Positions 19,947 through 27,736 of a DNA stretch of 56,476 nt are shown one piece after another (the first letter of the stretch is position 1; each line of letters begins with the position of its first letter). The notes under the pieces are model-generated. The model was not told where the DNA came from, did no database searches, and saw nothing but the letters and a program-made list of their open reading frames with translations. The stretch comes from DASWIG01 sp965371445 (GTDB taxonomy: Bacteria > Acidobacteriota > Thermoanaerobaculia > Multivoradales > J023), in contig CBDUYN010000043.1 of the NCBI GenBank assembly GCA_965371445.1, forward strand, positions 1-56,476, written 5' to 3'. A program made the translations under genes and the position numbers.

Positions 19947-20187
19947 GCGGTGCTCCTCGCCCATGCCGTCTCGCTGGCGCTTTCCTCGAAGAGCCCCTGG
20001 GTGGCTTTTGACCTGGCGGCGGCGGCGATCGTGGGGTATGGCGGGGAGGGGAAGGGGCGCGTAGGGCAGGAGAGCCGCCGAGGGGTGGCCGTGACGGTGG
20101 CGGGTCGGCTCTTCGCTGGGAGCCCACCTCTCCTCCTATATTTTTCCCGGCCCCGGGACACCCTTCCTTAAACACGAGCGAGCACGA
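19947..20187. other. Degenerate region upstream of the first metalloprotease
   Basis: ATGAGCGG overlaps the end of the GntR-like tail as a downstream transporter gene usually would, but the frame closes after about 22 codons. A shifted frame reads VLLAHAVSLALSSKSPWVAF, a membrane-like scrap. This fits a truncated ABC-transporter gene downstream of the regulator remnant, but no ABC motif is left to prove it. TATATTTTTC at 20137-20146 is listed separately. Confidence 0.4.
20137..20146 (+). promoter_or_regulatory. AT-rich box shared with the second metalloprotease
   Basis: TATATTTTTC followed by CCGGCCCC lies about 125 bp before the first metalloprotease start. The same TATATTTTTC followed by GGCTTCCCC lies upstream of the paralogue (26837-26828, minus strand), about 90 bp before its start. 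In such GC-rich DNA this is conspicuous and may be a shared promoter or regulator site. Confidence 0.45.
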
Positions 20188-20229
20188 GCTGACGAGTGCT
20201 CAGCGTGCGCTGACGAGTGCTCAGCGTGC
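20188..20229 (+). repeat. 21-bp direct repeat, two perfect tandem copies
   Basis: The 21-bp unit GCTGACGAGTGCTCAGCGTG plus C occurs at 20188-20208 and 20209-20229. GAGCAC just upstream (20180-20185) is complementary to GTGCTC inside each unit, so alternative hairpins can form. It lies 43 bp before the protease start and could be an operator or a 5-prime leader structure. Confidence 0.85.
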
Positions 20230-20271
20230 CCCCCCCGTTCCACGACACAAGAAAGAGAGAGGAATGGACCC

Positions 20272-23200
20272 ATGAGCCGAACGATTCGATGTTCGTTGAT
20301 CCTGATCGCCCTGCTGGCGGTCACCGGAACCCTTCAGGCCCAGGTGGCGCCTGAGAAACCGCCCGTCGTCGCCGACCGGGCGTACCAGCACCCCGACCTC
20401 GACATCCAGGCCTACAACGACCAGGTCAGGGACCTCCCGGCCCAGGCCGCGGCCCAGGTGCGGCAGCGCCTCGCCCGCCTCGGCGTCAACGAGAGCTCGG
20501 CGCGCGTCGACCGGCGCGGCGGACGCTTCGTCACCCTGCTCCCCAGCGAGCCCATGGTGCCCGGTGCCGGCAACAGCCTGCGCCAGGTCGGCCAGAAGAG
20601 CCGCGTCGTGCGTGAGAAGGCCGCCGCCGACGCTTTCGCCGCCTTCGTGCGCGACAACCAGGCCGATCTCGGGATCGCCTCCGACGAGATCTCGGGCTAC
20701 AAGGTCACCTCGTACGGCGACACGCTCTACCGGATCTACGCCCCGCGGAGCTTCGACGGCATCCCGGTGCGCGGCAGCTACGTCGGGGCCGTGATCAACA
20801 ACGGCAACCTGAACCTCATGACGACGCAGGCGTGGGACGAGCGTCCCGCGCCTTCGGGCCGTCCCCAGCTCACCCTTGAGGACGCGACCCTCGCGGCCGA
20901 GGGTTTCATGGCGCCCCTCGCGGTGATGCGCGAGTGGGACAAGGGCGAGCTCCTCTACGTGCCGATGGCCAACGGCAACGCGCCGCAAGGTGTCGGCAAC
21001 GGCTACCGTTACCAGCTGGTCTGGTCCGTCAAGCTCAACGTCGAGGGTGACCTGGGCAACTGGGAGCTTCTCGTCGACGCCCACGACGGCGAGATCCTCT
21101 CCAGCCTGGACACCAACCAGTACGCCGAGGTCAAGGGCGGCGTCTACCCGGTGACCAACGACCAGGTGCCGCCCGACGGCGTCGAGCAGGCCGGCTGGCC
21201 CATGCCCTTCCAGGACGTCTCCACCGGCACCGGCCCCCAGACCACCGACACCGGCGGCAACGTGGCGGCGACCGGCAGCATGACCGCGACGTTCTACGGC
21301 CCGTACGTCGAGATCAACGACAACTGTGGCGCGGCCAGCCTGACGCAGAACGACGGCATCGACTGGGGCACCTCGGGCGGCACCGACTGCGTGACGCCGG
21401 GCTTCGGCGGCCCCGGCAACACCCACGCCTCGCGCACCGGCTTCTACGAGCTCAACAAGATCATCGAGATGGCCCGCGGCCAGCTGCCCTCCAACTCGTG
21501 GCTGCAGGCGCGCCTGACCTCGAACGTGAACATCAACGGCACCTGCGCCGCCCACTGGAGCGGCTCGGCGGTGAACTTCTACCGCTCCGGCGGCAGCTGC
21601 TTCAACACCGGTGAGAACGCGGGTGTGCTCGACCACGAGTGGGGCCACGGCATGGACGCCAACGACGCCACTCCGGGCATCTCGGGTGACGGCATCGCCG
21701 ACGTCTACGCGGCCCTGCGCCTCAACTCCTCCTGCATCGGCCGCAACTTCCGCCCCATGATGTGCACCGGCTACGGCGATCCGTGTCTGACCTGCACGGG
21801 CGTGCGCGACATCGACTACCTGAAGCGTCAGTCGGGCAACCCTCACGACTACACCTGGTCCAACGCCAACTGCGGCGGCACCTTCCAATGCATCGGCGGC
21901 GTCTACTCCGAGGCCATATGGTCGCTGTGGAAGCGTCTCCTCCAGGCGGCGCCGTACAACATGGACAACAACACCGCCCACGAGGTCACCAACCGGCTGA
22001 CCTTCCTCGGCGCCGGCAACACCGGCACGTGGTTCTCGGGCGGTCCGCCGAACGGCGGTTGCGGCGGTTCCAGCGGCTACATGAACTTCCTGGCCGTGGA
22101 CGACGACAACGGCGACATCAACGACGGCACGCCGCACATGACGGCGATCTACACCGCCTTCAACGACCAGGAGATCGCCTGCCAGACGCCGGCGGTCCAG
22201 GATTCGGGTTGTGCCAACACGCCGACGGTCGCGCCGGTCGTGACCACCGGCAGCGGCAACCAGCTGGTGACCCTCTCCTGGGGCGCGGTACCCAACGCCG
22301 TCAAGTACGGCGTCTACCGCACCGAGGGGGTGTTCCAGTGCGACTTCGGCAAGGTGAAGCTCGGTGAGACCACCGGTACGACGTGGAACGACAGCGGCGT
22401 CCAGAACGGCCGCGACTACTCCTACGTGGTGATTCCGATGGGCCCCGCGGACTCCTGCTTCGGTCCCGCTTCGGCGTGTACCACCGGCGCCGGCGTCGGC
22501 CAGCCGGACTTCTCGGTCAGCTGCGTGCCGTCGAGCCACACGATCGAGCAGGGCACGGGCTCGACGGCGACCTGCACGGTGATCTCGAGCTTCGGCTACA
22601 CGGGCACGGTGAGCCTCAGCTGCTCGGGCAACCCGGCGGGCATCGGCTGCTCGTTCGCGCCGCCCTCGGTGTCGCCACCGGCCGACGGCAGCGCCGCCAG
22701 CACCCTGACGATCAGCGTCGACCCGGGGCAGGCCCTCGACAGCTACAACTTCGACGTGGTCGGTGACGACGGTTCCGGCACGCGGTCGTCGGGCGTCAGC
22801 GTCCAGGTGACGCCGGCGGGCCAGAACGGCCCGCAGAACGCGGTCTTCGACGCCGGCCTCGGTGCTCCGAAGTGCGCCGTCCCGGGCAGCTCCTGCGACA
22901 CGCAGGGTCTCGTCGACGGCCGTGCCAACCTCGGACCGGAGCCCAACCAGCCCAACACCCTCGACGGCTGCGCCGACGGCACCTCGGGCACCTACCACAG
23001 CGACGAGTCGAACGACCGTGTCGTCGTGCGTACCCTCGACATGTACGACTTCGCCGAAGGCGTGACGGTCGAGGTCGAGGCCACCGTGTGGGCCTGGTCA
23101 ACCGGTTCCTCGGACACCGCGGACTTCTACTACGCGGCCGACGCCGACAACCCGGTGTGGACGTACATCGGATCGGTCGTCCCGTCCGGCGGTGGCGTCC

Positions 23201-23742
23201 AGGTCCTGACGCGGCAGTACACGCTGCCGGCCGGCTCTCTGCAGGCCGTGCGCGTCAACTACCGCTATGGCGGCACGGCGGGCCCCTGCACCACGGACCT
23301 CTACGACGACCGTGACGACCTGGTCTTCGCCGTCAACAGCGGTTGCGGCTGCGTCAGCGACGCGGACTGCGACGACGGTCTTTTCTGCAACGGCTCCGAG
23401 ATTTGCAACTCCTGCACCTGCCTGGCAGGGACGGCGGTCAACTGCGACGACGGTGTCAGCTGCACCGACGACGTCTGCAACGAAGGGACCCAGTCCTGCG
23501 ACAACACGGCCAACGACGCCAACTGCGACAACGGCCTCTTCTGCGACGGCGTCGAGACCTGCGACGCGGTCCTCGACTGCCAGGCGGGTCCCGGCGATCC
23601 GTGTGCGGGCGGTGAGACCTGCGACGAGGTCAACGACGTCTGCGTCGGGTCCTGCGCCCCGGTGGGTGCCAGCTGCACGGTGCCCGGCGACTGCTGCTCG
23701 AACAAGTGCAAAGGCAAGCCGGGCTCCAAGACCTGTAGGTAA
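20272..23742 (+). CDS. Secreted M36/thermolysin-like metalloprotease with FnIII-like, Ig-like and Cys-rich C-terminal domains
   Basis: A 1156-residue extracellular protein. The signal peptide is MSRTIRCSLILIALLAVTGT, cleaved after LQAQ. A propeptide (FTP/PepSY-like, about 100-290) precedes the gluzincin catalytic domain with HEWGH (His455, Glu456, His459). The expected third zinc ligand is Asp473 in SGDGIAD, where the paralogue has Glu. A fibronectin-like segment (about 645-725) begins VAPVVTTGSGNQLVTLSW, and an Ig-like region (about 755-850) follows. The last ~130 residues are Cys-rich repeats of the type CDDGLFCNGSEIC, then SNKCKGKPGSKTC. Such tails occur in secreted proteins of several Gram-negative predators and soil bacteria. 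It faces its paralogue tail to tail. A strong terminator follows at 23801. Confidence 0.92.
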   Translation: MSRTIRCSLILIALLAVTGTLQAQVAPEKPPVVADRAYQHPDLDIQAYNDQVRDLPAQAAAQVRQRLARLGVNESSARVDRRGGRFVTLLPSEPMVPGAGNSLRQVGQKSRVVREKAAADAFAAFVRDNQADLGIASDEISGYKVTSYGDTLYRIYAPRSFDGIPVRGSYVGAVINNGNLNLMTTQAWDERPAPSGRPQLTLEDATLAAEGFMAPLAVMREWDKGELLYVPMANGNAPQGVGNGYRYQLVWSVKLNVEGDLGNWELLVDAHDGEILSSLDTNQYAEVKGGVYPVTNDQVPPDGVEQAGWPMPFQDVSTGTGPQTTDTGGNVAATGSMTATFYGPYVEINDNCGAASLTQNDGIDWGTSGGTDCVTPGFGGPGNTHASRTGFYELNKIIEMARGQLPSNSWLQARLTSNVNINGTCAAHWSGSAVNFYRSGGSCFNTGENAGVLDHEWGHGMDANDATPGISGDGIADVYAALRLNSSCIGRNFRPMMCTGYGDPCLTCTGVRDIDYLKRQSGNPHDYTWSNANCGGTFQCIGGVYSEAIWSLWKRLLQAAPYNMDNNTAHEVTNRLTFLGAGNTGTWFSGGPPNGGCGGSSGYMNFLAVDDDNGDINDGTPHMTAIYTAFNDQEIACQTPAVQDSGCANTPTVAPVVTTGSGNQLVTLSWGAVPNAVKYGVYRTEGVFQCDFGKVKLGETTGTTWNDSGVQNGRDYSYVVIPMGPADSCFGPASACTTGAGVGQPDFSVSCVPSSHTIEQGTGSTATCTVISSFGYTGTVSLSCSGNPAGIGCSFAPPSVSPPADGSAASTLTISVDPGQALDSYNFDVVGDDGSGTRSSGVSVQVTPAGQNGPQNAVFDAGLGAPKCAVPGSSCDTQGLVDGRANLGPEPNQPNTLDGCADGTSGTYHSDESNDRVVVRTLDMYDFAEGVTVEVEATVWAWSTGSSDTADFYYAADADNPVWTYIGSVVPSGGGVQVLTRQYTLPAGSLQAVRVNYRYGGTAGPCTTDLYDDRDDLVFAVNSGCGCVSDADCDDGLFCNGSEICNSCTCLAGTAVNCDDGVSCTDDVCNEGTQSCDNTANDANCDNGLFCDGVETCDAVLDCQAGPGDPCAGGETCDEVNDVCVGSCAPVGASCTVPGDCCSNKCKGKPGSKTCR

Positions 23743-23800
23743 GTCGGTCCGGGCGGCGGGAGCGGTCCTCCGGGACCGTCCCGTTCCGACAAAGCAGAAA

Positions 23801-23832
23801 GGCCGGGCTCGTCGGAGCCCGGCCGTCTTTTT
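23801..23832 (+). terminator. Rho-independent terminator of the first metalloprotease
   Basis: A perfect 10-bp stem, GGCCGGGCTC with GAGCCCGGCC, has loop GTCG and is followed by GTCTTTTT. On the minus strand the upstream AAAGCAGAAA gives a weaker T-rich run, so it may also end transcription of the paralogue. Confidence 0.92.
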
Positions 23833-23839
23833 GTGGCTA

Positions 23840-24490
23840 CTAGTCGCAGATCGAGACGTCGTCGAGGCCGCACTCGACGAGGTCGCCCGCGCCGGAGCCG
23901 TCCGAGCACTGCATGCGCAATCGCACGCTCGAGCCCGCCGGAACCTGTGCGGTGGCCTCGGTCCACACCGGGCTCGACGTCAAGTCGCCGTTCGCGGCGA
24001 GCGTCGTCCAGCTCGCGCCGGCGTTGGTCGAGACCTCGAGGAGGAAGAAGTCCCCCGCCGCGTCGTCGCCGGCGTCGCGCTGGCCGTGCCAGTACCACAC
24101 CCGGAGCTTCGAGGGGTCCGACACCGTCCAGCTCGGCGAGCTCAGGATGCAGTTGCCGCCGTCCACGTCGTCGATGCCGGCGCTCGTGTTGACGGCCGTG
24201 AAGATCGAGCTCACACCGGAGTGCGAGCCGACGATCTGGTAGCCCCCGGGGGGGTTGGTCGGATCCCCGAGGACGTAGGCACCGGTGGTGCAGGTCGACG
24301 CCGCGTCGTTGGCCCAGCCGAAAGCATTCTTCTCGAGGTCGGCGTCGACCGCGCAGGCGGTCGCGCAAAAGTCACCGGCCTCGTTGCAGAGTAGCCTGGG
24401 GCAGGGATCTCTCCCCGCGACGCAGGTGCCCGACTTGCAGGCCTCGGCGCCGTTGCAGAAGAGACCGTCGTCGCAGTCGTCGTCGACGGC
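23840..24490 (-). pseudogene. C-terminal extension of the second metalloprotease, separated by an in-frame TGA
   Basis: Directly after the TGA and in the same frame come AVDDDCDDGLFCNGAEACKS and then CVAGRDPCPRLLCNEAGDFC, the same Cys-rich module type as in the paralogue. A ~190-residue beta-sandwich-like domain follows (from AFGWANDAASTCTTGAY to the end at LVECGLDDVSICD). The total extension is about 216 codons without another stop. In the paralogue the module starts C-VSDAD-C; here it would start UGA-AVDDD-C, so the stop replaces the first Cys. Either a TGC/TGT to TGA nonsense mutation has cut the tail off, or UGA is recoded. No start codon with a ribosome site was found for separate translation. 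Confidence 0.8.
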
Positions 24491-26740
24491 TCACTGCGCC
24501 GACGGCGTCACGGTGGCACACGCCGAAGCGTAACCCATGCAGGCGTCGGCCGCGCCGGTCGGAATCACCACGTAGGAGTAGTCGCGCCCGTTCTGGAGGC
24601 CGCTGTCGGTCCACGACGTCCCCGAGGTCTCACCGAGCCTCACCTTGCCGAAGTCGCAACCGTGGACGCCCTCGGTGCGGAAGATCTGGTACCTGGTGGT
24701 GGCGCCGCCCACCCCCATCCAGCTCAGGGTCACCGAGTTGTTGCCCGCGGTGGCGGTGACGAGCGGCGCGACCGGAGAGAGACCGGCGCAACCCGAGTCC
24801 TGAACCGCCGGCGTGTTGCAGGCGATCTCCTGGTCGTTGAAGGCGTTGTAGATCGCCGTCATGTGCGGCGTGCCGTCGTTGACGTCGCCGTTGTCGTCGT
24901 CCGCCGCCAGGTAGCTCATGTAACCGCTGCTGGCGGCGCAACCGCCCCACGGCGGGCCGCCCGAGAACCAGGTGCCGGTGTTGCCGCCACCGACGTAGGT
25001 CAGACGGTTCGTGATCTCGTGCGCCGCGTTGTTGTCGTAGTTGTACGGCGCCGACTGGAGCTGGCGTTTCCACAGCGACCAGACGGCCTCGGCGTAGACG
25101 ACGCCGAGGCAGTGGACGCTACCGCCGCAGTTGGCGTTGGCCCAGGTGTAGTCGTGGGGGTTGCCCGACACATGCTTGAGGTAGTCGATGTCGCGCGACC
25201 CGGTGCAGGTCAGACACGGATCGCCGAAGAAGCTGCACACCGTGGCGCTCAGGCCGCGGCCGATGCAGGAGGTGTGCAGGCGCAGCGCCGCGTAGAGGTC
25301 GGCGATGCCTTCGCCGGAGGGAGCGGAGATCCCCGGGACGGCGTCGTTCTGGTCCATGCCGTGCCCCCACTCGTGGTCGAAGACCCCCGCCATCTCGCCG
25401 GGGTTCGGGCAGCCGCCGCCGGAGCGGGAGAAGTTCAACGTGCCGTTCCAGTAGGCGTTGCAGGTGAAGCTCAAGTTCACGTTCGTGGTCAGCTGGCTTT
25501 GCAGCCACAGGTTCGACGGCAGCTGGCCACGGGCCATCTCGATGATCTTGTTGAGCTCGTAGAAACTGGTCCGCGACGCATGGGTGTTGCCGGGGCCGCC
25601 GAAGCCCGGGGTCACGCAGTCGGTGCCGCCGGAGCCGCCGAAGTCGACGACGTCCTTCTGCGTCAGGCTGACGCTGCCGCAGTCGTCGAAGACCCTGACG
25701 TAGGGGCCGGTGAACCCCGACACGGCCAGGATGCCGCCGGCCGGCACGTTGCCGCCGGTGTCGGAGACCTGGAGGCCGAGCAACGTGGTGACGTCGATGA
25801 ACGGCATCGGCCAGCCGGCCTGCTCGACGCCGTCGGGCACGATGCCGTCGTTCGACATCGGGTAGACGCCCCCCTTGATCTCGCCGTAGTGGTTCCGGTC
25901 TTCGTTGGCCAGGATCTCGCCACGGTGAGCGTCGACGAGAAGCTCCCAGCTGCCTTCGTCGTCGGCCACGTGGACCTTGACGGACCAGGCGAGCTGGTAA
26001 CGGTAACCGGTGTTGCCACGTGCCATCGGGACGTAGACCAGCTCGGGCGGTCCCCACTCGCGGGTGACGGCGAGGGGTGCCAGGTAGGCCTCGGCTTCGA
26101 AGCGCGCCTGCTCGGCGGTGAGCCGAGGACGGTTCGAGGGCGCCGGACGCCCGCCCCACTGGTGCGTGCCCATGAGGGTCAGGTTGCCGTGGCTGATCAC
26201 GCCGGTGACGTAGCTGTCGCGCACCGGGATGCCGTCGAAGACCCGCGGAGCGTAGACCTGGTACGTCGTCTCGCCGTACGAGGTGACCTTGTAGCCCGGG
26301 ATCTCGTCAGGGTGGATCCCGAGATCGGCCGCGTTCTCGCGCAGGAAGACGTCGAAGGCCTGCTCGGCCGCGTTCTCGCGGACGGTGCGGCTCGCCCTGT
26401 CCGGGACCTTGAGGTCGGCCTGGCGCAGGTCGTTGCCGACGCCGTTGCCCGGAACCATGGGCTCGGTGGGCAACAGGGTGGCGAAGCGTCCGCTGCGGCG
26501 GTCGACGCGCGCCGTGGCTTCCACGACGCCCATCCGGGCGAGGCGCTGCCGGGCCTCGGCCGCGGCCTGCGGCGGCAGCTGGCGGACTTCGTCGATCATG
26601 GCGGGGATGTCGAGATCGGCGTGCCGGTGCGTCTTCTCGGCGACGAGCGGCAGTTTTTCAGGCTCCGTCTGGGCCTGAAGGGTACACGTGATCGCCAGCA
26701 GGGCGACCAGGGTCCACGTACGTCTGGTGACTTGGTTCAT
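24491..26740 (-). CDS. Secreted M36/thermolysin-like metalloprotease, paralogue (frame continues past a UGA)
   Basis: A 749-residue protein, paralogous to the gene at 20272 through the signal peptide (MNQVTRRTWTLVALLAITCT), propeptide, catalytic and fibronectin-like regions. The zinc motif HEWGH has His456, Glu457 and His460, and the third ligand Glu477 is present in SGEGIAD. The frame ends at a TGA (24493-24491) directly before a Cys-rich module, and continues open in the same frame to 23840 (see separate entry). Without the tail the protease domain is complete and could still be active. The upstream region (26741-26956) carries the AT-rich box shared with the other copy, and AGAGAGAGGAT before the ATG may be the ribosome binding site. 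Confidence 0.9.
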   Translation of the reverse strand: MNQVTRRTWTLVALLAITCTLQAQTEPEKLPLVAEKTHRHADLDIPAMIDEVRQLPPQAAAEARQRLARMGVVEATARVDRRSGRFATLLPTEPMVPGNGVGNDLRQADLKVPDRASRTVRENAAEQAFDVFLRENAADLGIHPDEIPGYKVTSYGETTYQVYAPRVFDGIPVRDSYVTGVISHGNLTLMGTHQWGGRPAPSNRPRLTAEQARFEAEAYLAPLAVTREWGPPELVYVPMARGNTGYRYQLAWSVKVHVADDEGSWELLVDAHRGEILANEDRNHYGEIKGGVYPMSNDGIVPDGVEQAGWPMPFIDVTTLLGLQVSDTGGNVPAGGILAVSGFTGPYVRVFDDCGSVSLTQKDVVDFGGSGGTDCVTPGFGGPGNTHASRTSFYELNKIIEMARGQLPSNLWLQSQLTTNVNLSFTCNAYWNGTLNFSRSGGGCPNPGEMAGVFDHEWGHGMDQNDAVPGISAPSGEGIADLYAALRLHTSCIGRGLSATVCSFFGDPCLTCTGSRDIDYLKHVSGNPHDYTWANANCGGSVHCLGVVYAEAVWSLWKRQLQSAPYNYDNNAAHEITNRLTYVGGGNTGTWFSGGPPWGGCAASSGYMSYLAADDDNGDVNDGTPHMTAIYNAFNDQEIACNTPAVQDSGCAGLSPVAPLVTATAGNNSVTLSWMGVGGATTRYQIFRTEGVHGCDFGKVRLGETSGTSWTDSGLQNGRDYSYVVIPTGAADACMGYASACATVTPSAQ

Positions 26741-26827
26741 GGTTTTATCCTCTCTCTCTTGGATCGTTGTCCTGGAACTGAGGTTCTCCTGAGGACCTTA
26801 TTCTCTTATAGGGTGCGTGGGGAAGCC

Positions 26828-26837
26828 GAAAAATATA
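26828..26837 (-). promoter_or_regulatory. AT-rich box upstream of the second metalloprotease
   Basis: On the minus strand the sequence reads TATATTTTTC then GGC, matching the box at 20137 upstream of the paralogue. Further toward the gene, CTATAAGAGAATAAGG holds additional AT-rich -10-like sequence. Otherwise the 216 bp between this gene and vapC hold no gene that I can support. Confidence 0.45.
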
Positions 26838-26956
26838 TGGCTCTCCCACACGACGAGGGAGCCCAACGAGTGTCCTCTTCACTTGGACACGATCTGGAAC
26901 CGACTTCCTCCGGCGGTGATCGAGGCGATCCTCAAGGCGTGGTGTCGGCTATCGGC

Positions 26957-27394
26957 TCATGCGCCGAGCAGAGGATTCGTGACGGTCAGCTGACGGAAAC
27001 GGGAGAAATCTCGATCGGCCGACCAGAGCTCAGCGACGCCATGTTCCAGGCAGATCGCCGCTATGCGGCCATCGTGGACCCGCGGTCCGACCACGCGACC
27101 GGTCTCGAGAAGCGGACGCAGCACGGACCAATAGCCGGGCCCCTCACCGAGGAGCTCCAGGGAAGAGGACTCGAGCCAAGCTTCCACCTGGTCGCAGGCC
27201 TCGGCGAGAGTGCTGGGAGGATCGTAGATGCCGGGATGCGTTGCGATACCGATGAGCTCGTGGATGGATGGCCAGGCGATCGCCCAGGGACGTGTGGACT
27301 CCGCCAACCGCCGCACGCAGGTTCTCGCCGCCTCATGCCAGCTCGAGTCACGTCGATGAGCGTAGACCAGGATGTTGGTGTCGACAGCGATCAA
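26957..27394 (-). CDS. PIN-domain ribonuclease toxin, VapC family
   Basis: A 145-residue PIN-domain toxin that would cleave RNA (tRNA or rRNA in studied VapCs). The catalytic acidic residues are visible: Asp5 in MIAVDTNILVYAHR, a Glu in SIHELIGIA, the Asp in VHDGRIAAICLEHG and the Asp pair in WSADRDFSRF. The length is typical and no lesion is seen. Its ATG overlaps the stop of the antitoxin gene by 4 bp, the standard vapBC arrangement, so it is probably translated by coupling and neutralised by its partner. Confidence 0.92.
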   Translation of the reverse strand: MIAVDTNILVYAHRRDSSWHEAARTCVRRLAESTRPWAIAWPSIHELIGIATHPGIYDPPSTLAEACDQVEAWLESSSLELLGEGPGYWSVLRPLLETGRVVGPRVHDGRIAAICLEHGVAELWSADRDFSRFRQLTVTNPLLGA

Positions 27395-27639
27395 CCGCCC
27401 CGGCCCTCATAGAGCAGACGCCGGATCTCGGCCCAGTCCCCTTCCTGGACGCCGGGCTGGACGCCGTTGCCCCCTACCGACGCCTCCCGGAGCCTGAAGC
27501 TGCTGATTCGGGTCTTCTCCTGTTCGAAGAACCGCCTCAGGGCCGTCTCGACAATCTCCTTCAGCGTCGTAGAATGCTCACTCGCGAGCCGCTTGGCTTG
27601 TAGGAACAGAGGGTCAGCAATATCTATGGTTGTCTTCAT
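27391..27639 (-). CDS. Antitoxin, VapB type (ribbon-helix-helix-like)
   Basis: An 82-residue antitoxin. The N-terminus MKTTIDIADPLFLQAKRLAS continues as EHSTTLKEIVETALRRFFEQ, the ribbon-helix-helix DNA-binding pattern of VapB partners of PIN toxins. The C-terminal ~35 residues would wrap the toxin. I start at the ATG at 27639 because the frame upstream to 27675 adds nothing family-like. It would repress its own promoter in the gap toward xerC. Confidence 0.88.
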   Translation of the reverse strand: MKTTIDIADPLFLQAKRLASEHSTTLKEIVETALRRFFEQEKTRISSFRLREASVGGNGVQPGVQEGDWAEIRRLLYEGRGG

Positions 27640-27736
27640 ACGGGAAACTATATCGTCGGACTGGGAGCAGGTCAAGTGAGCCTCGAGGGCTCAATCCTCC
27701 CGGCCTCCGGCCGGGCTCCTAAAGCCCGCGGAGTGA

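Noticed and set aside
20221..22998. A 925-codon minus-strand frame opposite the first metalloprotease
   Set aside because: Composition is Arg/Val/Gly-rich with no motif; it is the mirror of a GC-rich gene with clear signal peptide and zinc motif on the plus strand.
24662..27412. A 916-codon plus-strand frame opposite the second metalloprotease and VapC
   Set aside because: It overlaps two genes with recognisable motifs and has no domain or start signal of its own.
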